64,000 nucleotides of DNA from Golubevia sp. BC0850 (taxonomy: Eukaryota > Basidiomycota > Exobasidiomycetes > Golubeviales > Golubeviaceae): assembly GCA_012976225.1 (NCBI GenBank), contig JAAVVG010000005.1:992001-1056000 (forward strand), in the 5' to 3' direction. Below the pieces are notes generated by a model. The model ran no database searches. It was not told the DNA's origin and saw only the letters and a list, made by a program, of their open reading frames with translations. Each line of letters starts with the position of its first letter. The stretch's first letter is position 1. Below, one piece after another: positions 1 through 11,032 of the stretch. Both the position numbers and the translations under genes were made by a program.

Positions 1-708
1 GGGCTCTCACGCTCGCTTTGATGACCCCCTAGCTCGACTATTAACTCCAATTTGACTAATATAATCGTTGTTTGATGGCCTCTCCTCACTCCTTCATCCC
101 TACTCGTGCTCTTCGTGGCTGACTCCAACGTGCTCTCCAATCTCTCGACGCGTCTTCCCTCGAACAGCTTTCCTCAACATCCATTGGTTCTTGGACAAGC
201 TGAACATGACTGGATCAACTGCTCAATTAGTCAACGCTGCTTTCTTGCTGAGCACTTACGTTGGGGCCAGATTGACTTTTGGAGTCTACAACGTGAGTCT
301 CCTTCTCCAAATCACTCTTCTCATCTCCCCTCTCTCTGACCTATTCTGCTACTCCATCCTTCACCTCATATCCCTGCATAATCAACTCAGTCATACTCTT
401 GGTTCATGCACACCATCTTCGTTCAACACACCCCTCCAATTCCACTCTCAATCAAACTATTCTTCATGATTGGAAACGTCACTTTAAATTGTCTCAACTT
501 CTTCTGGTTCAGAGCCATGGTTAGAGCTGTTCAGAAACGTTTCGTTGCAAAGCCAGAACCTAAAGCTAATGGAAAGAAGGAAGAGGTCGATCCTATGAAA
601 ATCTTGGATGGAAGGCAAAAGTTGAGAGTTGGAGTGAAAGGAAAAAACGATGATGTTATTGAGAAAGAAGTTGGAGCCGCTAGAGCTGTTAGAGCTAAAG
701 ATGATTAA
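1..708 (+). CDS. TLC-domain (TRAM-LAG1-CLN8/TMEM56-like) membrane protein, 3' part
   Basis: Partial gene: the 5' end lies outside the window. Visible exons are about 168-292 and 391-708, joined in phase 0 across a 98-nt intron (GTGAGT...CAG). The joined peptide reads FLNIHWFLDKLNMTGS, then a hydrophobic helix ending VGARLTFGVYN, then SYSWFMHTIF and a last membrane helix containing NCLNFFWFRAM. It finishes with a lysine-rich cytosolic tail. The motifs HWFLDK and LN.LNFFWF are typical of the C-terminal half of the TLC family, multi-spanning ER or plasma-membrane proteins linked to lipid handling. The family call rests on the motifs; the lipid role is family knowledge. Sequence before about 168 looks intronic. 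Confidence 0.75.
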
Positions 709-1219
709 GGGAAGAAGTGATTGGTTATACCATAGGATTGGAGAGTTGCTTGGAATTGAAGGCAGTAGCAGATCGAAATGGAAGGGGATGGGACCAGGGG
801 GTCTATATAACAACGGGGAAAGACGGAATCTTAATCGTAATTTAGTAATCTCTGAATTAATTTCGTTCTCGAATCCCTTGTCTTTTGATTGAAAGAGGTG
901 TTGTTCTCGGTCTTGTTTGGAGAACAACACCATGGTTCGATTCCTGATCTCTCCGATTGTCCTCGTATTCACTCTTGTTCCCAAAAAGAAGTAGCTTCCA
1001 TCATCTTCGAAGTTCGATCCGATTGTTCTCGCACAGTTCTACAAGTGATAGCGTTATCTGCGGATCACTTTTAGATTAAAGTTCGAGTACAGCCGCCGGT
1101 TTCGTGCTAGGGGAACCCCTATTTCTGAAAACCTATTTAAACCGATCTTTCCAACGTTCCCTTCAATATTTCAATTCTCTCCCCCTCTTCGAACCTACTC
1201 AATCTTCATTCTACTAATC
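709..1219. promoter_or_regulatory. Intergenic region with TATA-like promoter of the aspartic protease
   Basis: No convincing gene. An AT-rich TATA-like element (CTATTTAAA) lies at about 1133-1141, roughly 80 bp before the protease ATG. It is followed by a CT-rich leader, the layout seen at other genes in this window. The upstream part is the 3' flank of the TLC gene. Confidence 0.4.
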
Positions 1220-2893
1220 ATGGACAAAGTCAAGAACCTCTTTAAACGTAAATCAGTTGCAGCCTCTCCTTCGGCCAACGCTGACGCTGAAAAAGTCACT
1301 ATTTCACTAACTAGAGCTTCCCCAAAGGTCCAAGCTGCTGGAATTAGTACCAACGCTACTATTTCTTCCACTCAATTGGCTGGTCTTCGAGTCAAAAAGT
1401 GAGTCATCAATCTGGATCGTTCAAAAGACTCAAAGGGCAGGAGGACTCGGCCCTCTTCTACCTCCTTGGATCTTCGCAGATAGGAATCCCCTTCAGGGTC
1501 TCAACACTCATCCCTTTCCTTCTCATTTCCCTATCTCTTTCACAGCATGAAAGTCAAATATCATTCTCAGTTCGAACACTACAAGAACTCTCAAGGAAAG
1601 GCTCATCCTAAGGATATTCGTCCAGCTCCATCTGCCTCTGCTACTGCTGTCAAAGCTACTGGTGATGGAAACGAGGTCTTGACCGATAACCAGGGAGAGC
1701 TCCTTTGGACGTGAGTGCTTCTAGAGTCCAACGAGAGCAGATAGCCACGAGGAACTTTACAGATCAACTCTTGTCCTTCTTCTCTCCCATGCAGTGGACC
1801 TGTTGGACTAGGAACTCCACCTCAAACTTTTGCTCTTGATTGTGAGTTTGTTTCCAAAAAGAATGCGATGTTTCTATTTCCTTCTTGAGTCAATGAGCCA
1901 CCAACTCTTGTCATCTTGCTTTTGCCTCTCATCGTTCCATTACTCTCATCACTTTCTCTCTCTTCCCATCCTTCCCTCGCTTTCCCACCATTCAGTCGAT
2001 ACTGGATCTTCCGATCTTTTTGTCAACCCCAGGAACTACGACTCTTCCAAATCTTCCACCTCCAAAGAACTCGGCAGGAACTTTACTGTCTCTTACGGAG
2101 ATGGTACCACAGCAAGTGGTCCAATCTATACTGACACTGTCACTGTAGCTGGAGTCAAAGCAACCGATCAAGCTATTGGAGCCGCCACAAAATCTACTCT
2201 CACTGATGACGGATCCGTTGGAATCGCTGGAATGGGATTCGAATCAATCGCTCAATTCAAATCACCTCCCTTCTTCCAGACCATGTTCTCTCAAGGTCAA
2301 GTCAGACAGAACTTGTTCTGCTTTGGTCTTTGGACTGAAGGTGCTAGGTTGGATCTAGGTCACATCACACAGGAGGCCTACACCGGTTCAATCACTTACT
2401 CTTCCGTAGACGACTCTCAAGGATTCTGGACTACTTCCTTCAAAGTCAACAACGGAAAAGCTCAATCTGGAATCATTGATACTGGAACCACCCTCATCAT
2501 CGGTCCGGTTTCTGAAGTCAAGGCTTTGTACAAGAAGCTTGGAGTTCAAACTATCGAACAAGATGGAGAGGTCTATGGAGCTTATGACCCCAAGAGCCCT
2601 CCAAAGGTCACCTTGACCTTCAGTGGAAAATCCTTCACTCTAAGTGACGATGCTCTTGTGAGTTGAGGTTGGAGTTGGGTTTGAGCTGCGCAAGTTACTA
2701 AACCTCTGTCTTCCCTTCTTCTCACCAGTCTTTCCAAGCTCAAGGAGATCAAATGATCGCTTCGGTCATTGGAGCTGACATTGGATTGGATGGATGGATT
2801 GTTGGCGACAGTTTCCTTCAAGACGTTTATGCTGTCTTTGATCTGGGAGGAAAGCGTGTTGGGTTTGCTCCAAAAGCTGTAACCTCAGCTTGA
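1220..2893 (+). CDS. Pepsin-type aspartic protease (peptidase A1), no obvious signal peptide
   Basis: Five exons: 1220-1398, 1546-1710, 1795-1841, 1996-2657 and 2729-2893. They sum to 1218 nt (405 aa) in one open frame. The two catalytic aspartates sit in FDTGSSD (exon 4 start) and IIDTGTTLI. A tyrosine flap lies in SYGDGT, and the C-terminus has the family pattern VGDSFLQDVYAVFDLGGKRVGFA. Upstream is a pro-region with the basidiomycete-style LTDNQGELLWTGPVGLGTPPQTF. Such enzymes are normally secreted or vacuolar zymogens cleaving peptide bonds at acid pH. Here the N-terminus begins MDKVKNLFKRKS and has no hydrophobic core. Either the protein uses an unconventional route or a signal exon upstream is missed; the TATA-like element 80 bp upstream argues for this start. 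Confidence 0.9.
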
Positions 2894-3394
2894 TTCTTCT
2901 CTTGTTATTCAAACCTCAGTGTCTGAATTTTGCTTTCTTTTGATCCCTCATCTTTTCTATCATACTTTCAACCCGTCCACCAACTCAGTACTTTCTTGAT
3001 CTGCAACAGAAGCTGACTTGCTACTCAAGCTTACATTGGTTTGGTCATTGGTGGGAACTGAAAACCGGCTTATTCCAGACCAGTTCAAAACTCTTGTGTT
3101 TTGAGAAAGGTCGGCCTAGGTAAAGTACAAGTACTGTACATGAAAGAACAGGAGAGGGGTCATCACAAGCTTCTTACCATGCCAGACACAGCCAGAGTCT
3201 CTGGATTCTTTGATACAGCCGTAGACGATTAAGAAGTACTCCTGGAAAGAATGGAAGGAAATTTTGAAATTTGTGTGTTAGGCCAAGAGAAGAGCTTCTA
3301 AGTTCAGAAGGTGGAAAGAAGGCAAAAATAATTTAGGAATTGTTTCAAGATATCTATTTTTTAAATTCTGGCTTGTCATCATGCATACAGCTGC
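2894..3394. other. Intergenic, 3' flank of protease to tRNA
   Basis: No open frame or motif stands out. It contains AT-rich sequence immediately before the tRNA gene, as is common upstream of Pol III genes. Confidence 0.3.
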
Positions 3395-3499
3395 GGTTTT
3401 ATAGCTCAGTTGGTCAGAGCGTCGTCTTAACAACTCAACTCAAGAATGAGTAGAACTGCTTATCGGCGAAGGTCCTGAGTTCAAGTCTCAGTAAAATCA
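3395..3499 (+). tRNA. tRNA-Val(AAC) with a 31-nt intron
   Basis: The acceptor stem GGTTTTA pairs with TAAAATC (one G-T), with discriminator A. The D arm is GCTC-AGTTGGTC-AGAGC. The anticodon stem TCGTC/GGCGA has one G-T pair. The T arm is CTGAG-TTCAAGT-CTCAG. The loop reads TT-AAC-A, then a 31-nt insertion right after position 37, then C38, the canonical intron site. Mature length without CCA is 74 nt. A T-rich stretch (TTTCTTTT) follows at about 3501 as the Pol III terminator. The anticodon AAC reads valine GUU and, when A34 becomes inosine, GUC. Confidence 0.9.
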
Positions 3500-3639
3500 T
3501 TTCTTTTGCCTCAGAATCTCTCCTAGAGGTTCTCAGTTTATATTACTCTTCTTGCCTTTCCTTTTTCTTCTTACTTTCTTTTTCTTCTTTCTTTTTCTGG
3601 TCATGAGTTGGATTGGTTATTGTATTTGAATAATCTGCG

Positions 3640-6410
3640 TGGTAAGTGAGCTTAATACGATTGCTCTTCTTAGTTGTGGCCTGCCATTTGAAAGTTGAAT
3701 TATTCCAAAAAAGGTGGTAAAAGTGAGATACCTATCTATTCAGATTGCAATCATGCAGAATTGTATTAGAAAGAGGCTGAGTCACTCATGTGATGATTGG
3801 CTGCCTTACCAATGAATAGGGAATGATCCCTCCAAAGGTGAAGGCAGCAGATCAAAGATGTAGGAATCACAAACAGTCTCTTAATGAGAAGGATAATGAG
3901 TATGGGGGGCATGCCACATTGTGACACTTTGGTGGAAAGAGGAGTGTAAAGAGAACAGACTCGACAGAGTTCAATGTTCAGGCAACCTTCCCTTTAGAGT
4001 GATCCTGATTAATTTTCATCGTTGAGGCTTTCCAGCTACCCCTCCAGAAGCACGCTTGGACCTTGCTTGCACCCCAGTTCAGGAACCACTACATACACAT
4101 CACCATGAGGCAGCAACCCACTAGGTGTGCTGATTGAAGTCTACATGCTGCCTCTAGAGCCTGGTGATCTCATTCATTAAGACCATTAGTGGTTTGTGCC
4201 TAAGATTTATCTAAGTATTCTTGACTTTGGGTCTGAAGTATTTCTGACTCTCAAGGCACATCCTCCTTGGGTTTGTCATGCTCAAACCACTTTGTTTTTG
4301 CTTAGAACCTCTTTGCTTTGCCTGGCAAAAAGATTCCTTCAATAATCCGAAATGCAACATGTGGCAAAGGTCCCCAGGAGCCCAAATCTAAGTGAGTCTC
4401 TTGTTCATCAGTGCCAGATCCAGGGCCAGTCTCCACACACCTTTGCTCTCCTGGTGCCTCCCACAGAATGTTTTATCACTGTACATGGTAATTCCATGAA
4501 ATTTTACCATTGAGGGAAAGACACAAACCATATGGATATGGGAAGGTAATTCTCTTGCTTAATCCATACATAGCTTTTTTGGAGTTCTGAACCAAACCAT
4601 AGTAAATTGGTAATTATTGGTAAGGAATCAGATTCTCTAGCAGAGCAAACTTGACGTCTGATTTGTCGATGTGGTGAACCTTCCAGAAGGAAAAATGAAA
4701 AGTTTGTCATGTGCATGAGAACTAGTAACTTGAAGAGATGTCAGGGTCACCAGCATCAGTCTCACAGTCACTAAGCAGTAATGGTAGAAGCTTGAGAGAA
4801 TCAGTGCTCTACCTCTTTACCCTCTACACAAATTCAGTACAGAAGACAGAAAGGGCAAAAGAATGACAAATGAAGTGGAAACAGTTGGGTGTATAGGAAA
4901 GTGAGTTGACTTGACTAGACAGGAATCAATCTTGAAACCAAGCTGAAGCTTTGAATGTCTGACAGCAGGGACAGTCATGTGTAACATCACATGTACAGAT
5001 AAGACATGTCTGGAATCAAAAGGTGAAGACTTCAATCATTGATTTGCCTTGCCCTCTCCAATGCTTTAGCTTCTTGCAACTTGTGAGAGATAATGCTTGT
5101 TCTCCACTAATTTTAGCGTGCAAGGAACTTTTTTGCTTTCACCTCAGGTGTTGATCAGAGATTCTGTTTGAGATTATAGTTCACAGATTGCATCTTTGGG
5201 TTGTTCTGCCTTACTTGTCAAGCTCCAACGGTCCACCCCTTCTCTATCCCTTGTGGCAAGACCAATCAATATGGAATCCCTGAGATACTGAGGTCAAAGA
5301 TTTGACTGAGTGAGAGGACTGAGGAGATAGCCAATCATCAAAAAAGACAGTTCTCTCACTTGCAAGTTGCATTCATGACCTACTGTGGAAGAAGGAAGGT
5401 CAAAGAAACATGAGGTCAGATGCATTTCATGCATGGAAGAATCTTTCCATCTGTCTCCAAAATGCATGCTTACCTACTCTACCCGCATCCAAAGTTGTTG
5501 ATCTTTCCACTTTTGATACGCTCCTTCTCTCTCAACCATTTCCTTATCTTTTTCCAAAGTTCAAGTAAATTGGGACACTCTGCTTCCAAACTACTCAAGT
5601 CAATTGCTTTGTCTGGTACTGCAATTCCTTTCAGATTCAGGCAGATCTTGTTAGAGAGGATAGTCCAGAAATAATTGCTCTTGATAGACCTTTGAAAGGG
5701 TCTGAGTGCTCTGGAAGAAAGTTGTAGCCCTCAAGAAGTCAAGAACATGCAAAAAGCTCATAGTGGCTGTCTTAGATTGGGGCAGAAGACTAGGATACAG
5801 ATCATATTCTCACTCATGTGATCATCTGGATCAAATCTCTGTGAGTGAGATCTGGTCTTATAGTAATCTCAAACTGTTCCCAGAGCTGTGTGAAGGCAGC
5901 ACTCAGATCTCAGACCCCCTTTTTTGTTCCAAGGTCTTTCCCAAACCAACAGAAGATTCAAAAGAAAAGTAAAGGTGCTGTTCAAGGCATACTTGGTTTT
6001 CGTGATATTGAATTACAGCTACATATTGTAGCAATCAAGAAGGTCAAGACTCAAGAATGAAGAGCCTCTCCCTTCGATTGACTCCTTTAACCAGTACCTC
6101 TGGTTCCAATCCTTCCCAGATCAGATACCCTGATGAATCAAGCAAAAAAAGGACCTGATTTGCAGAATCCAAGGGCAGACAAGTGGGTTGGATGGAAAGA
6201 GGAGTGAAAGATTGCAAGAAGGGATGTTCAAAACACACAAGGACAGACTCAAAAGGATGGATCAAATCTGAAAGGTTACCTAACTTTCTTGCACTTCTGC
6301 CTTCCTCTCTCAAACCCACACAGAGGCCTGGAGCTTGATCTTCTACTCTATATGACCTTGAAGATCTAACCCTCTATCTTGAAAGTATCTGAAAAACTAC
6401 CAGACTTCGC
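3640..6410. other. CpG-depleted, gene-poor block
   Basis: About 2.7 kb in which I count only about a dozen CpG dinucleotides by eye, where base composition would predict roughly a hundred. TpG and CpA are correspondingly common. No intact gene is visible; short open frames on both strands lack recognisable domains. Sequence on either side (including the tRNA) has ordinary CpG content. The pattern fits decay by methyl-cytosine deamination or a RIP-like process acting on repeated DNA. The only identifiable content is a decayed fragment of the local gene family near 5.5 kb (minus strand). Confidence 0.6.
5470..5700 (-). pseudogene. Decayed 3' fragment of the local F-box/LRR-like gene family (copy A)
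   Basis: Read on the minus strand, this stretch gives AIISGLSSLTRSA, then in another frame LKGIAVPDKAIDL...LLELWKKIRKWLREKERIKSGKI. These match, in order, the family segment AIVSNRVLPNLTEL...RPID...SVRLWKESREALRENERVKSGKV of the copy near 57.9 kb. At least one frame change and a stop separate the parts, so it is a relic. It lies inside the CpG-depleted block. Upstream family segments (toward 6.3 kb) could not be aligned confidently. Confidence 0.5.
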
Positions 6411-7705
6411 TTTCTCGATTCTGGTTTAACCAATTTCGTCACTTGTCATCACAATCTCGTCTTTTGAACTTTAGAAATCGATTGCCATTGCGAAGCTTCA
6501 GGTGATTTTACACACGATTGTCACTTTCCAACTTCCATCTCCTCTCTCAAATTCGCACTCACTTCTCTTGAACGATCACCACTCTTGAACGAAACACCTC
6601 TCAAATCCTCTATCATGGTTCATGAAGCATCAGATCCCCCCTCCCCAGCTCCCAGCGAAGTTGTTAAATGTGTGATTCCCGAAAATCAAAAGGGATTGGG
6701 GAATGAGTTAGGACTCAGCTCTGGGGCGTTGAGGATAGAGCAAAATGACTCAAACTTGTGAGAGACGACTCGACATTCAGTCGTCAAGGTTCGTTCTTAT
6801 AGAGAGAGAGGGAGAGAGTGGAGCAGGAGGAAGGTCCAGTAGCTCCTCAGGTTTCTGTCCTCCATTCCGCGTCCCAATCCAACATCTCTCAGGATTACTG
6901 ATCTGATGACTCTACTCTCTGAAGCCGACTATCGATATGCAGCTGGAGAAGGGACTCACCTAGTTTGAACTTCGAATTCTCTTGAGCTCTCCAGCTCTTG
7001 CCATCTCTCTTTCTCTCCCTCTCAATCCGACGTGATGTTGACAGTCATCGGGAAGGCAGTTTGCCTCCATTTCTTCGATCCTGAAAGCTTATCCGATAGG
7101 AAGCAGGTGCAGAAGAGTTGCCCTGACATCTCTTGCCTTTCGCAATCCTCTGCAAGAGAGCTCGCTCGCTGACTAGAGGTAGCTGTCTTGCTTGCTTGAT
7201 CAAGCCAAACTGGAATTGAACTGAATCCGAGCAGTCTTGAGCTCCAAGGTAGATTCGAACAGTAGCTCAAGGCTAGTCATGATAGATCCTTCGAATTGGG
7301 ATGGTAGTGCAAGCAGCTTCTTCCGGACCGTGAGGGCCTGTCTACTTTGACGACAGGGACTTACATAGCATGGTTCGAAGTGGAAGGAGGATAAAGAATC
7401 AAAAGTGAGGATTTGATTGCATGGTTTCTGCAACAGGCATGGGGTTTCGACTTTTCTTCTTCGTCTTTTCATCCCTCTCCTCGCACCCTTCCTTCTGCTT
7501 CCTGCTCTTCTCAATTAAGCCTCTCTTTGAATCCTTTCCTTTTCAGAGTGTCCATGAAAGTCGGACCACAAACTTACATGGGCAGACAAACGCAACAATC
7601 TTTGCTGCGTCTCACATCCTCAAATCAAACTTCTCCAAGCCAGCATCCATTTCTCCTATCGAAAGATTCGAATGATTCACGATTGAAAAGTAACAGACCT
7701 CTCAA
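6411..7705. other. Intergenic region upstream of the MFS gene
   Basis: CpG content returns to normal. A possible 48-aa open frame with an ATG at 6615 and stop at 6759-6761 follows a CT/AC-rich leader-like stretch. It has no recognisable domain and could equally be chance. A GA-rich tract lies at about 6800-6820. A CTATCG site (reverse complement CGATAG, an HGATAR core) occurs at 7656-7661, 45 bp before the transporter ATG. Confidence 0.3.
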
Positions 7706-10600
7706 ATGAACCCAAAGTCCAGTTCCACAGCTGTAGATTCGATTCAATCCCTTCGTAGACGATCGTCTCATCCAGATCAACTTCAACCAATAACTTCGAC
7801 CTCCTCAACTTCCTTCCAACAAAAGGTAAGTTCCCTTTTATCTCCATTCCGCACATAATCTCATCTTCCATTTGACAGACAGTATCTCGAAAGATGCCAT
7901 GCCAAGTTGTCATGTTGCCGCTTCTATTTCAAGATCTCTGATTTCTTCTCCTTCCGTCTGTCTCTTCCCTGAAAGAGAAGAGACTTCTCTGTTTTCCCTC
8001 TCAAGAAGCCGATAAATTGGATATCATCAAAAATTAACTCGAACGAAGAAAGAGAGGTTAAAAAGGAAGAGGTGAAATTGGTTAGAATTCCACCTTCATC
8101 GGCTTCTCCTTCTTCGACTCCTTCTTCTTACTTCGATAGATCCATCGCTGGTGAAATGTTCAACCAACATCAAAATTCAAATCCAACTTTACTAGAACCT
8201 TCAAGGTCAGAAGGTTTCAACAATCCAAACCCCTTTTCTCAAGGAAAACAATTTTCCAAAGATAGATCTACTCTTCCGATCTCCAATCCCTCTTCTCCCT
8301 CCAACTCCCTATCTTCTATCCAACGAGTAGAAGCTATGACCTCCCACCTCTCCCCCTCATCAATAAACCTCCTCTTTCTCCTTCTGTGGTTATTCGGTGC
8401 GGTTCTCTCCTTAGATCGCCTAACAACCTATTCCTACCAAACAATAGCCACGAATTCCTTCAACCATCACTCAGAACTGGCTTTAGTAAACGTCGTAAGA
8501 TCAATTCTAGCCGCAATAATTGGTCCTCCCTTTTCTTTGATCTGTGATCTTTGGGGTAGGAAATGGGCTTTTGCGATCGGGTTGACACTTTACATGGGAG
8601 GACATATCGTTATGGCTAGTAGTCAGAATGTGGCTCATTATATTGGTGGTTGTGTGCTTTATGAAGCTGGGGCTAATGCTTTGGTTAGTGAGTATGTTCA
8701 TTAGGAGATGAGAGGAGAGGAGAAGATGTTCGTTTGCGTCTATCTTGTACTACCTTTGCTGATTTCCATTTTTTCTTGGTTTCTTCTTTTCTTTCTGAAA
8801 GTTGCTCAATGGGTTGTGATTGCTGACATCAGTTCTAGTAGAAATAGATTGTTGGCTTTCATTCTTCCTCAAACTCCTTTCTTGATCTTTGGTTTCGTTT
8901 CTACTGAGATTTATAGTAGTATTTTACCCAATTGGAGGTGAGTTTTTGGAGTGGTATACTTTCAAGAAGCATAACCCAAATCCCAAAAGATCTCAATTCA
9001 TTTGAAAGTCCTTTCATTTCTCACCCCTCTCGTTTTCTATCTCCTTCCCTCATTCATCATCTTTCTTTCCATCAAGATGGGGAATTGGAATGTTCGCAAT
9101 TCTGGCTCCCATAACTCTTCTCCCTCTAATATTGGTCTTAGAAATAAACGAAAGAAAAGCCATTAAGAAAGGTTGGGCTCCAAGAAAAGGTAGTCTATTT
9201 GCAACAGAAGAAACAGCTCAAGATTTAAAACCTTCAACTTCAACTCCGTCTTCGACTCATCCCCTCCCGTTCCTCTCCTGCACCTCAAAATCTCATTCCC
9301 CCTCACCTCATCTCTCAACTTCTTCAATTCCAAGACCTACTTTAATCTCTCGTTCAAAATACCTGCTTCTAGCAAGTAAGCAAGCTGCTAGTAGAGTCGA
9401 TTTAGTAGGTTTGTTCCTTTTGACAGCTTCACTTTGTTCGATCTTGATTCCTTTGAGTCTAGCTTCTGCTAGTCAAGGATGGGGGAGTTTCAAGAACATA
9501 GTTCCGCTGGCTGTAGGTGGAACAGTTGTACCACTGTTTCTGATTTGGGAGATTAAGTTCGCAAGTCATCCGGTTATGCCGGCTAGTCTTTTGAGGAATA
9601 GAAGTTTTTTGGGAGGAGGATTGGTTTTGAGCTTGTTTTGGATTTCTTTCAATGTGAGTTTTGTAGTGGTGGAAGAGTTCGAAAGGGAGATAGTTGAAAA
9701 GGTAACTTCTCCAGTCTCCGCTGACCATTCACTCTTCTCTACTGCCCTCCACTCTTTCTTCAGCTAATGAGCGATTATCTACCAACCTATCTTTACGTAG
9801 TCAAAAATGCAACTTCAACTTCTCAACAAAACATTTCAGTTCTCTATTCTTTCACAAATGCTCTCGCATCGATTCCAATAGCTCTAGCAGTTCGATACAT
9901 TCGAAGATTAAAATTTTTAACTCTTATCGGCTGTATTCTTCTAACGCTAGGTTTTGGTTTAATGTTGAAAATCAATCACACCTCAACTTCACTTTTCGAT
10001 ATCGTTTCAGCTCAAGTGGTTATAGGTTTAGGAGGTGCCTTCTCCATCGCAACTATCCAATCAAATGTTCAAGTTTGTGTTTCGCACTCTTTAGTTGCAA
10101 GATCCATCTCTTCTTTGAACATATTTTCAAGTATCGGTAATGCTATTGGAGCGAGCATAGCTGGATCTTTATGGACAACTCTCATTCCAAACAACCTGTA
10201 CAAAGTTCTTTCCGAAGAAGAACGAAGTCAAATCTCTTCAATTTTCTCAGAGCCTTTAACTTGGATCTTAGACAATCCCATTGGAAGTGATGTTAGAAGT
10301 AATGTGATCGAGGCTTATCACCAAACATATAACATAATGATGGTTGTTGCGATTAGCATCTGTGCCGTTACGATTGGTTTAACTCTAGTTATGGAAAATC
10401 CTAGACTTGGAGATACTATTACTGCTGTTTGTAATTGTGGAGATGGAGAAGATGAAGAGGTTGAGGGTTTGAAGGTTTATCCTTGTGCTTGTAAAGCTAA
10501 GGAAATTGAAGGAGAGTCTTCAAATTTGGTGGGAGAAACTTTGTTCAAGAGGGTCGAGGGCTTCTTTCCTAGGTCTAGAACTACTTCAAGGGTAACTTAG
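7706..10600 (+). CDS. MFS transporter of the siderophore-iron (SIT) type
   Basis: Five exons: 7706-7825, 8006-8687, 8802-8937, 9077-9653 and 9764-10600. They sum to 2352 nt (783 aa) with consistent phases. A roughly 170-residue Ser/Pro-rich N-terminal tail precedes the membrane part. The first helix region carries LDRLTTYSYQTIATNSF, matching the LDR.TTY.YQ..AT.SF signature of fungal siderophore transporters. The typical DLWGRKWA loop and the mid-protein DYLPTYLYVVKNAT segment follow. About 12-14 membrane spans are expected. Such proteins import ferric siderophores by proton symport at the plasma membrane. The start of exon 2 (8006) is the least certain junction, chosen because an in-frame stop lies just upstream at 7970-7972. 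Substrate is inferred from the family only. Confidence 0.85.
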
Positions 10601-11032
10601 AGCTGAAGTGTCCTTCCTTTACTCTATCGTTTTGTACTCTTCTCGGTGATGGTTTTCATTACTCGTTCCCCTTTCTTTGGCTCTATCTTACTCATGTCTC
10701 TCTGATCTACAATCATGTCACGATCCACCGCATCTTCTCTCAGTCTCTTTGTATAAATACTGTCACGCTGTCACATCTCAGAAGAATTGGTCACTCAAGT
10801 TTGGGAAACGTTCTCGTTAAGATGTCGATGGGTCCACGGGAGAAAGACTCTCCGCCCAACAATTCAGAATTGTTCTTGACACACATCTGGCCTGACTCTT
10901 TCAGTACTGTTCATGATCAAAGTTCAAAATCTTATTTACTGAGGTTGCCAGGTCTCAAGCTGACTTGTCAACAACTTTTTCGATTTCCAAGTTCCCAATG
11001 GATGCTCTCCAACTTTGTCAAGCTTGACTCGT
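10601..11032. other. Intergenic; TATA-like element and a doubtful ORF
   Basis: A TATAAATA box occurs at 10752-10759. A plus-strand open frame (ATG at 10822, about 120 aa) follows. It has no domain and runs antisense into the 3' exon of the decayed family copy on the other strand, so it is not called as a gene. Confidence 0.25.

Noticed and set aside
3640-6410. A named transposon or viral element in the CpG-poor block
   Set aside because: No terminal repeats, target-site duplications or transposase/polymerase motifs could be recognised by eye.
6615-6761. 48-aa ORF with leader-like upstream sequence
   Set aside because: No homology or splice continuation I can support; kept only as a note in the intergenic entry.
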